Shown here in pieces: positions 62,801-64,000 of a stretch of 64,000 bases of DNA. The translations under genes were made by a program, and so were the position numbers. Every line of letters begins with the position of its first letter. Position 1 is the stretch's first letter. The DNA comes from Agelas oroides (Eukaryota > Porifera > Demospongiae > Agelasida > Agelasidae), in NCBI GenBank assembly GCA_949130485.1, contig OX422188.1, positions 5,685,807 through 5,749,806 of the forward strand, read 5' to 3'. The notes beneath the pieces are model-generated. The model made no database searches and was not told the DNA's origin. It saw nothing but the letters and a program-made list of their open reading frames with translations.

Positions 62801-64000
62801 ATACTCATGTCTTGCTTGTTCCTGGACATACATAAGCTAACGTGAAATAGAAATGCTTGACTTATCTTAGCTATTTGAGGACTTACTGTCAGCATTGCCC
62901 GAAACCACCATTAGGTCAACCACAATGTTTCGTTGTAGACCTCCCATATCATTTGCTAGAACAACACAGATGTCAATAGTTGCGTTGCTGTCATCTCCCT
63001 CTTGAACAACAATGCTGGTCTCATTGAGGGACACAGTTGCTCCTGTAGGTTGCAAATGAACAGTGCATGGCATTTCTAAGTTGGTTAAACAGTATTGAGA
63101 TTAGAATCTGGTCCTTACCATCATTATCAACAATAGTGACAGTAGTTGTGTTTCCACCTGTGGAGACCATGTCTAGAGGGTTTGTTGGTTGTATGACTAG
63201 TTGGAATGTCTCATTCCCCTCCACAATGTCATCTCCCAAGATGGTTACGGCTGCCACACAGACACCTTGGCCTTGTACAGTTGTGTACGGAATTACCACT
63301 TCACTCTCAAGTAGTGTGAAGTCTGCTGGACCTGAGGTATAGATTCAGCGTCAGGGCATATATGATACTTTGTGCAACTGTGCACATGACTCAACTGTGT
63401 GAATGAGCTTGAAAGTGGCACTACAGCAAGCTGCTTTTAATGTAGATCTATACTGGATAGTGGTAGTAACGATGCTGTGATGTAGCTAACAAGAGCTCCT
63501 TGCTCACTAAATGTTTTGATGCATGTTCACCAACTAGCTGTAACACTCTAATACATAATCATTTTGTTGACTTAACTGTTGGCAGTGTCAGGCACCATAG
63601 TTAAGTTAACCACAATGTTTCGTTGTAGACCTCCCATGGCGTCTGCTAGAACAACACAGATGTAAACAGTTGTGTTGCTGTCATCTCCCTCTTGAACAAC
63701 AATGCTGGTCTCATTGAGAGAAACAGTTGCTCCTGGCAGAAAGAGAATAATCGAAATGACATTTTGAGATATAGTAAATTTGACTCAGTTACAGCTAACT
63801 ACATGGAGAAATATTATTACTAGAACTGAAGAGATTATCCTAACTGTAAAAAATGAACATACCATCATCATCTATGATGGTGATAGTCGTGGAATTTGAC
63901 CCATTGAGTGTCACCAAGGGACTTGTCACATTTACTTCAACAATGAAGTCTTCACCAGTTTCCACAATACGATCACCAACGATGGTTATGTTTTGGCAGC
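23646..64000 (-). CDS. Large multidomain membrane protein: Calx-beta array, NIDO-AMOP-VWD, EGF, TM (5' end outside window)
   Basis: I assembled 57 exons by eye from splice sites. The reading frame stays open through every junction and ends at TGA 23646-23648. In protein order: a partial plus 18 complete Calx-beta domains, a Pro-rich mini-exon, NIDO, AMOP, VWD, a post-VWD module, six EGF-like exons, a Thr/Pro linker, a juxtamembrane module, one transmembrane helix and a 76-residue tail. Known: NIDO-AMOP-VWD-EGF-TM is the C-terminal order of MUC4-type membrane proteins, and Calx-beta arrays occur in sponge aggregation factors and other adhesion proteins. Inferred: a large, heavily N-glycosylated, Ca-binding cell-surface adhesion or recognition protein. 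The signal peptide must lie beyond 64000. I see no sponge aggregation-factor Wreath domain, so I give no gene symbol. Individual exons are in the following entries. Confidence 0.85.
24021..24199 (-). CDS. Transmembrane exon
   Basis: The exon encodes [19 protein letters not shown], a Ser/Pro-rich spacer and a strongly hydrophobic segment of about 25 residues ([19 protein letters not shown], then VFILL). It is followed by a Cys- and Lys-containing start of the tail in the next exon, so the protein is type I. Confidence 0.9.
24316..24463 (-). CDS. Juxtamembrane module exon with RRRR start
   Basis: The exon begins [20 protein letters not shown] and ends GVLESAVQ. Together with the previous exon it makes ARRRRQV, a candidate furin-type site. 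The 148-nt length is the same as in its paralog at 15320-15467. Confidence 0.85.
24542..24654 (-). CDS. Juxtamembrane module exon
   Basis: The exon encodes [28 protein letters not shown] and VAVARRR, leading to RRRR across the next junction. It is paralogous to 15652-15764, with identical length (113 nt) and phase. It may be a SEA-like module, but I cannot prove the family by eye. Confidence 0.85.
24905..25092 (-). CDS. Thr/Pro-rich linker exon and start of juxtamembrane module
   Basis: The exon begins [12 protein letters not shown], runs through a (TP)n stretch and ends [13 protein letters not shown]. The last part is nearly identical to the linker exon of the downstream gene at 17302-17504. 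The Thr/Pro stretch suggests an O-glycosylated stalk. Confidence 0.85.
25093..25846. other. Intron with dispersed repeat (25197-25781)
   Basis: Multiple gtgcctatttt / gggtgcttatttt motifs. A related sequence lies in reverse orientation at 31380-31860 in another intron of the same gene. It is probably a transposon-derived repeat; no coding part is recognised. Confidence 0.55.
25847..25981 (-). CDS. EGF-like exon 6 (calcium-binding type)
   Basis: The exon encodes [20 protein letters not shown] and [16 protein letters not shown]. It is slightly longer (135 nt) because of an insert between the first two cysteines. Phase 1 to 1. Confidence 0.85.
25982..26378. other. Intron between EGF-like exons 5 and 6, nothing seen
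   Basis: I see no repeat, element or additional exon in this 397-bp intron. Confidence 0.4.
26379..26498 (-). CDS. EGF-like exon 5 (calcium-binding type)
   Basis: The exon encodes [20 protein letters not shown] and [18 protein letters not shown], a canonical cbEGF. Phase 1 to 1, 120 nt. Confidence 0.88.
26618..26749 (-). CDS. EGF-like exon 4
   Basis: The exon encodes [20 protein letters not shown] and [16 protein letters not shown]. It has six cysteines but lacks the D.DEC start, so it is a non-calcium-type EGF. Phase 1 to 1. Confidence 0.82.
26842..26961 (-). CDS. EGF-like exon 3 (calcium-binding type)
   Basis: The exon encodes [20 protein letters not shown] and then [18 protein letters not shown], a canonical cbEGF. 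Phase 1 to 1, 120 nt. Confidence 0.88.
26962..27501. other. Intron with dispersed repeat
   Basis: The stretch around 27011-27140 resembles 41697-41815 in another intron of the same gene (ttaacttcagcttcaaacag region). Nothing else is recognised. Confidence 0.45.
27502..27621 (-). CDS. EGF-like exon 2 (calcium-binding type)
   Basis: The exon encodes [20 protein letters not shown] and then [11 protein letters not shown], six cysteines in cbEGF spacing. Phase 1 to 1, 120 nt. Confidence 0.88.
27742..27897 (-). CDS. EGF-like exon 1
   Basis: The exon encodes [19 protein letters not shown] and ends [13 protein letters not shown]. It closes the previous EGF and contains a calcium-binding-type DIDGC start. 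Phase 1 to 1, 156 nt. Confidence 0.85.
27905..28080. repeat. Minisatellite of gtgtgcatgtgtg..ggagcaatagaaa units
   Basis: About five imperfect copies of a unit of 30-40 bp in an intron. It produces spurious His-rich open frames on the minus strand. Confidence 0.85.
28565..28610. repeat. (CATA)n microsatellite beside a splice donor
   Basis: An ATAC/CATA tetranucleotide run immediately downstream (on the coding strand) of the donor of exon 28614-28967. Confidence 0.9.
28614..28967 (-). CDS. Post-VWD module with EGF-like end
   Basis: The exon begins NFPPAISG, includes a beta-rich stretch ([27 protein letters not shown]) and ends in [14 protein letters not shown] and MNCECPEG. The cysteine pattern completes with the next exon as an EGF-like unit, as in MUC4-type proteins. 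A (CATA)n microsatellite touches the donor side. Confidence 0.8.
28968..30232. other. Intron with an inverted-repeat element
   Basis: It contains the element at 29500-29802. Nothing else is recognised. Confidence 0.5.
29500..29802. mobile_element. 303-bp inverted-repeat element
   Basis: Ends TACCATAGATCGGGAAA and the near-reverse-complement TTTTCGCCGATCTATGGTA. The internal sequence is rich in gcgg/aattt motifs. Non-coding, MITE-like. Confidence 0.75.
30233..30478 (-). CDS. Post-VWD exon (WQI..ESLFTY)
   Basis: After the split W codon the exon reads [20 protein letters not shown], followed by [12 protein letters not shown] and [14 protein letters not shown]4-like proteins have the same order after VWD. 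The exon start is copied twice more just upstream on the coding strand, in dead form (see the 139-bp repeat). Confidence 0.8.
30444..30830 (-). repeat. 139-bp tandem repeat containing copied exon starts
   Basis: Three copies at 30444, 30583 and 30722 (the last partial) step exactly 139 bp. Each carries the acceptor and first bases of the exon 30233-30478. Only the genuine exon keeps cacacag; the two extra copies read cacacgg. Confidence 0.9.
30970..31312 (-). CDS. VWD domain, second exon
   Basis: The exon encodes [20 protein letters not shown], then a long region ending in [16 protein letters not shown] and [19 protein letters not shown] is the signature of the VWD core. Several N-glycosylation sequons are present. 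Confidence 0.88.
31313..32263. other. Intron with dispersed repeat (31380-31860)
   Basis: It contains aataggcacccattttg motifs, the reverse-orientation counterpart of 25197-25781. No exon is seen. Confidence 0.5.
32264..32472 (-). CDS. VWD domain, first exon, with GDPH motif
   Basis: The exon encodes [20 protein letters not shown] and LGEYTLLQL, the standard start of a von Willebrand type D domain (GDPHI.TLD....FNG.GEY). The GDPH tetrapeptide is at 32450-32461. In MUC4-type proteins this is an autocatalytic cleavage site between D and P; cleavage here is inferred. Confidence 0.88.
32852..32972. mobile_element. 121-bp palindromic element
   Basis: The arms GTATACTA..GAATTATTGCACGAGGGGAGTGGCC fold against the downstream half ending in GCAATAATTCCCATAGTATAC. 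Non-coding foldback MITE. Confidence 0.8.
33049..33387 (+). CDS. Possible DUF3504/Crypton-like fragment inside an intron
   Basis: A 112-codon open frame antisense to the host gene. It ends in [20 protein letters not shown] and AWAAERNKR. The P.NT....WA...F..W...R pattern recalls the start of DUF3504 / Crypton-type recombinase-derived domains. No recombinase catalytic part follows. It could be an exon of a nested gene, an element remnant or chance. Family call by eye only. Confidence 0.35.
   Translation: MVGTGSALRHDSAIDSTVEAENLGIDPKLLGQLENLERSQNFPALKKKESPAIEERCKHSTISSPVTEETYSEAGKRVVPANTMQCSSWALRTFHAWAAERNKRVHVFRLCA
33729..34353. mobile_element. 625-bp foldback element abutting a splice donor
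   Basis: Ends TAGCCTCGTACCCAGGCC and reverse complement, arms of about 62 bp with one mismatch. The 9-bp duplication aatgtctta is at 33720-33728 and 34354-34362; the right copy contains most of the donor of exon 34364-34563. Confidence 0.9.
34364..34563 (-). CDS. AMOP/VWD junction exon
   Basis: The exon continues the AMOP cysteine region ([18 protein letters not shown]) and carries [19 protein letters not shown], which links AMOP to VWD in MUC4-like proteins. Its donor, gtaagac, directly abuts a 625-bp foldback insertion. Confidence 0.8.
34823..35301 (-). CDS. End of NIDO and AMOP domain
   Basis: The exon opens with [20 protein letters not shown], the conserved NIDO end (N.YQ.V..TDG..S). 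The AMOP part has [13 protein letters not shown], a cysteine-rich [16 protein letters not shown] and QLCCYD completed by the next exon. Known: AMOP with NIDO and VWD occurs in MUC4 and SUSD2-type adhesion proteins. Confidence 0.85.
35707..36060 (-). CDS. NIDO domain, central exon
   Basis: This 354-nt, phase 0 to 0 exon begins [20 protein letters not shown] and contains [12 protein letters not shown] and [13 protein letters not shown]. These are NIDO hallmarks: the NG.I.FG start, the A.FW.D.D strand and the V.W..V stretch. Confidence 0.85.
36446..36594 (-). CDS. NIDO domain, first exon
   Basis: The exon encodes [15 protein letters not shown] and later [14 protein letters not shown]. It precedes the [10 protein letters not shown] motif of the next exon, which is typical of NIDO (nidogen-like extracellular) domains. 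The exon is phase 1 to 0, and its gtatgt donor lies within a short catacata repeat. Confidence 0.8.
36595..38418. other. Intron, nothing clearly recognised
   Basis: Near 37655 is a solo end of the TAGCCTCGTTCCCAGGC family (gcctgggaacgaggcta). No exon or other element is evident. Confidence 0.4.
38419..38454 (-). CDS. 36-nt proline-rich linker mini-exon
   Basis: Joined to the DDDG of the last Calx-beta domain it encodes [12 protein letters not shown] and then shares a codon with the NIDO exon. The acceptor (ctttag) and donor (gtattt) are plausible, and the phase is 1 to 1. It acts as a hinge between the Calx-beta array and the MUC4-like part. Confidence 0.75.
38824..39408 (-). CDS. Calx-beta domain 18, last of the array (exons 39253-39408 and 38824-39036)
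   Basis: This is a standard pair with some private changes ([20 protein letters not shown]), and it lacks the usual NET sequon of the second exon. The DDDG end joins in frame to the proline-rich mini-exon downstream. Confidence 0.88.
39493..41161 (-). CDS. Calx-beta domain 17 (exons 40994-41161 and 39493-39705)
   Basis: The first exon is 168 nt, four codons longer than normal, with the insertion in [15 protein letters not shown], the same loop that is extended in domain 16. The second exon is a standard 213 nt. Confidence 0.86.
39706..40993. other. Intron within domain 17, nothing recognised
   Basis: I see no exon, element or repeat of note. Confidence 0.4.
41243..42611 (-). CDS. Calx-beta domain 16 (exons 42447-42611 and 41243-41455)
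   Basis: The first exon is 165 nt, three codons longer than normal, with the insertion around [14 protein letters not shown]. The frame is kept. The 1-kb intron contains an unexplained 116-codon open frame on the same strand. Confidence 0.86.
41918..42268 (-). other. Unrecognised 116-codon open frame in an intron
   Basis: Same strand as the host gene, preceded by an acceptor-like tatag. It begins [20 protein letters not shown] and ends in a stop. It has no resemblance to Calx-beta or any family I know. Candidates are a transposon fragment or an alternative terminal exon. Confidence 0.25.
42690..43256 (-). CDS. Calx-beta domain 15 (exons 43101-43256 and 42690-42902)
   Basis: This is a standard exon pair. 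The second exon reads [12 protein letters not shown] and [16 protein letters not shown], pairing it with domain 8. Confidence 0.88.
43342..45150 (-). CDS. Calx-beta domain 14 (exons 44995-45150 and 43342-43554)
   Basis: The second exon begins [14 protein letters not shown], matching domain 7. Its acceptor is a tag rather than a cag. The 1.44-kb intron holds a 1.13-kb element with terminal inverted repeats. Confidence 0.87.
43741..44872. mobile_element. 1.13-kb inverted-repeat element
   Basis: The ends CAATGGCCGACTTGCATGAT and reverse complement match for about 85 bp with few differences. The interior has no recognisable transposase and no clear target duplication. It lies in the intron of domain 14. 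Confidence 0.8.
45232..45779 (-). CDS. Calx-beta domain 13 (exons 45624-45779 and 45232-45444)
   Basis: The exons and the intron sequences resemble the 636-bp units of domains 3-6 ([16 protein letters not shown] in the second exon, similar intron landmarks). This copy was not amplified, so it may represent the ancestral form of that unit. Confidence 0.88.
45862..48715 (-). CDS. Calx-beta domain 12 (exons 48560-48715 and 45862-46068)
   Basis: As in domain 11, the ancestral acceptor is lost (CG in place of AG after 46074), and the gtacag acceptor 6 nt inside the exon keeps the frame. The second exon has [15 protein letters not shown], pairing it with domain 2. The 2.5-kb intron carries a 396-bp inverted-repeat element. 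Confidence 0.82.
46069..48559. other. Intron related to the intron at 58846-62886
   Basis: Shared landmarks: gcaggatg..ttcag..aatacca..cctcatcagct near 47574 and 59158, gtaggagtggtag near 47818 and 61637, and tagcaatatcctgtc near 48247 and 62591. The two introns descend from one duplicated block. Confidence 0.75.
46616..47011. mobile_element. 396-bp inverted-repeat element, TA flanks
   Basis: Ends CACTGCAAAAAATAAA and TTTTTGCAGTG, flanked by TA on both sides. Longer inner arms (gggttactttaacccagc against gctgggttaaagcaacc) and a second palindrome at 46753-46905. Confidence 0.82.
48795..49781 (-). CDS. Calx-beta domain 11 (exons 49626-49781 and 48795-49001)
   Basis: The second exon has lost the usual acceptor: the ancestral position (after 49007) reads TG rather than AG. 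An in-frame acceptor 6 nt downstream, in gtacag, restores splicing with two residues fewer, giving a 207-nt exon. The intron holds a 0.37-kb inverted-repeat element. Confidence 0.82.
49093..49465. mobile_element. 0.37-kb inverted-repeat element
   Basis: Ends TACCGTATAGCCAGAAAT and reverse complement of TTTTCCGGCTATATGGTA. The second half carries an inner arm related to the first (accgccaaattta). Non-coding. Confidence 0.72.
49863..51804 (-). CDS. Calx-beta domain 10 (exons 51649-51804 and 49863-50075)
   Basis: The half-domain exons are split by a 1.57-kb intron that contains a Tigger/pogo-like remnant. The first exon nearly duplicates that of domain 8, while the second ([15 protein letters not shown]) is different. 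The domain may therefore be recombinant. Confidence 0.86.
50387..50617 (+). pseudogene. Tigger/pogo-like transposase N-terminal fragment
   Basis: A short frame with [32 protein letters not shown] and [11 protein letters not shown], the helix-turn-helix pattern of pogo/Tigger-type transposases. The catalytic part is absent. Flanks (50260-50370, 50820-50925, 51200-51235) carry repeated ttattaagcgcat-like motifs. The whole region 50.2-51.24 kb is probably one decayed element within the intron of domain 10. Confidence 0.5.
51874..52559 (-). CDS. Calx-beta domain 9 (exons 52404-52559 and 51874-52086)
   Basis: This is a standard pair of 156-nt and 213-nt exons. The second exon reads [20 protein letters not shown], with an S in place of the usual T after GNE. 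Its exon and flanking intron closely resemble those of domain 7. Confidence 0.88.
52560..54418. other. Intron with a retroelement remnant
   Basis: It contains the reverse-transcriptase-like debris at 53280-53860 and a short hairpin at 53067-53097 (ccccatcagcactatc / gatagtgctgatgggg). No exon is seen. Confidence 0.5.
53280..53860 (-). pseudogene. Possible retroelement reverse-transcriptase C-terminal remnant
   Basis: One frame reads [20 protein letters not shown], resembling the PY..G.SE..RRVL motif between reverse transcriptase and GIY-YIG regions in some metazoan retroelements (Penelope-like). The upstream frame (53565-53858) may be its broken continuation. No catalytic YXDD is visible. 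Confidence 0.35.
54419..54960 (-). CDS. Calx-beta domain 8 (exons 54805-54960 and 54419-54631)
   Basis: The first exon carries an unusual [15 protein letters not shown] stretch that is nearly identical to the first exon of domain 10. The second exon has [12 protein letters not shown] and [11 protein letters not shown], closest to domain 15. Confidence 0.88.
55030..56008 (-). CDS. Calx-beta domain 7 (exons 55853-56008 and 55030-55242)
   Basis: The second exon opens with codons for [14 protein letters not shown], a form shared only with domain 14. The intron inside the domain carries a 251-bp foldback insertion ending 17 bp from the first exon's donor. Confidence 0.88.
55585..55835. mobile_element. 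251-bp foldback element with 7-bp target duplication
   Basis: Ends CAAGAGCACATAAGAACGGG and the near-reverse complement. gttgtat flanks both ends (55578-55584, 55836-55842). The related sequence at about 52388 has gttgtat once, with no insertion. Confidence 0.85.
56089..56643 (-). CDS. Calx-beta domain 6 (exons 56488-56643 and 56089-56301)
   Basis: This is the fourth copy of the 636-bp unit. Its first exon ends VMPDNAN as in domain 3, while domains 4 and 5 read VVSDNAN. The copies are thus mosaics, as expected from unequal crossing-over or gene conversion. Confidence 0.9.
56725..57279 (-). CDS. Calx-beta domain 5 (exons 57124-57279 and 56725-56937)
   Basis: This is the third copy of the 636-bp unit. 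The second exon has the private change VEWNETF where its neighbours have VERNETF. Splice sites and intron lengths match the neighbouring copies. Confidence 0.9.
57361..57915 (-). CDS. Calx-beta domain 4 (exons 57760-57915 and 57361-57573)
   Basis: This is the second copy of the 636-bp unit. It differs from domain 3 at few positions, for example GNTTIVT in place of GNTTTVT near the end of the second exon. Confidence 0.9.
57997..58551 (-). CDS. Calx-beta domain 3 (exons 58396-58551 and 57997-58209)
   Basis: This is one of four almost identical domains repeated at an exact 636-bp step. It carries [16 protein letters not shown] in the second exon and ends TIVDNDG. Sequons are present at LNET, SNTT, RNET and GNTT. 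The intron inside the domain is copied along with the exons. Confidence 0.9.
58633..63042 (-). CDS. Calx-beta domain 2 (exons 62887-63042 and 58633-58845)
   Basis: The two half-domain exons are separated by a 4-kb intron full of foldback elements. The second exon has the distinctive core [15 protein letters not shown], shared only with domain 12. The introns of these two domains are also alike, so they look like products of one block duplication. Confidence 0.85.
59715..60486. mobile_element. Inverted-repeat element with 149-bp arms enclosing three hairpins
   Basis: The left arm caagacttaaaaaacatt... to ...gcagttagacag is the reverse complement of 60338-60486. Between the arms, 59919-59975, 59980-60035 and 60059-60115 are three near-copies of a 57-bp TAGCCTCGTTCTCAGGCC hairpin. 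Confidence 0.82.
61179..61207. repeat. (GAAA)n microsatellite
   Basis: About six to seven tandem agaa/gaaa units in the 4-kb intron. Confidence 0.9.
62115..62231. mobile_element. Foldback element of the TAGCCTCGT family
   Basis: agtgttcctaggccttcccc pairs with ggggaggcctgggaatgagg around a centre with an A-rich run. A related copy lies at 61759-61868. Both ends have drifted from the consensus. Confidence 0.65.
63119..63732 (-). CDS. Calx-beta domain 1 (exons 63577-63732 and 63119-63331)
   Basis: The first exon encodes the N-terminal strands with the shared [15 protein letters not shown] core; the second encodes [20 protein letters not shown] and ends IVDNDG. Both exons are phase 1 to phase 1. 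The donor of the first exon reads gttaag, where the other 17 copies have gtaag. Intron similarity links this domain to domain 11. Confidence 0.85.
63863..64000 (-). CDS. Partial Calx-beta domain (C-terminal half exon, truncated by window edge)
   Basis: The frame reads [20 protein letters not shown] and ends in an acidic IIDDDG at a gtatgt donor, phase 1. It matches the second half of a Calx-beta domain (D..VE..E.F..., then a terminal DDD) but is much more divergent than the 18 domains that follow. This suggests an older, non-amplified domain at the edge of the array. Confidence 0.8.

Larger units (their letters stand above)
58846..62886. other. 4-kb intron crowded with inverted repeats
   Basis: It contains 149-bp inverted arms at 59715-59863 and 60338-60486, a triple hairpin between them (59919-60115), hairpins at 60908-60955, 61759-61868 and 62115-62231, and a (GAAA)n run at 61179-61207. 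No exon is recognised. Confidence 0.7.

Noticed and set aside
23646..64000. Naming the large gene as a known sponge aggregation factor
   Set aside because: Calx-beta and VWD fit, but NIDO, AMOP, EGF and a TM segment do not match the secreted aggregation factors I know, and no Wreath domain is visible.

Overview
The window is animal nuclear DNA: AT-rich, full of short introns and small inverted-repeat transposon remnants, with no bacterial signatures. The genes encode secreted and membrane proteins built from metazoan extracellular modules (Reeler, sushi, EGF, Calx-beta, NIDO, AMOP, VWD). Long arrays of near-identical Calx-beta domains beside Reeler and VWD modules make me favour a sponge (demosponge). 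That is inference; no species marker is visible.

All recognised host genes lie on the minus strand. (1) From the right edge to 23646 runs the 3' part of one large gene. I resolve 57 exons with consistent phases, about 3,600 codons in the window. They encode a partial and then 18 complete Calx-beta domains (each split over a 156-168 nt exon and a 207-213 nt exon), a Pro-rich mini-exon, NIDO, AMOP, VWD with a GDPH motif, a post-VWD module, six EGF-like exons, a Thr/Pro linker, a juxtamembrane module with an RRRR site, a transmembrane helix and a tail ending VVTAL. From NIDO onward the order is that of MUC4-type membrane mucins; the Calx-beta array takes the place of the mucin repeats. The gene's start lies beyond 64000. 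(2) 20480 to 14180 is a complete ten-exon gene of 527 codons: signal peptide, Reeler-like domain, mini-exon, TPTP linker, then the same juxtamembrane, transmembrane and tail exons as the large gene. (3) 3707 to 464 is the 5' part of a third gene. Its first four exons are paralogous to gene 2, then come a sushi and an EGF-like exon; it runs off the left edge. A decayed copy of the same first exons lies at 8441-9030.

The neighbouring genes therefore share modules: genes 2 and 3 share their N-terminal exons, and gene 2 and the large gene share their C-terminal exons. A plausible common role is cell-surface recognition or adhesion.

The rest is introns and intergenic DNA with foldback elements (one family with TAGCCTCGT..ACGAGGCTA ends and 9-bp target duplications), a decayed Ty3/gypsy integrase, a Tigger/pogo-like DNA-binding domain, a possible reverse-transcriptase remnant, a possible DUF3504/Crypton-like fragment, and satellites. 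The Calx-beta part carries tandem duplications at two scales: exact 636-bp units at 56.1-58.6 kb and a probable older seven-domain block duplication.
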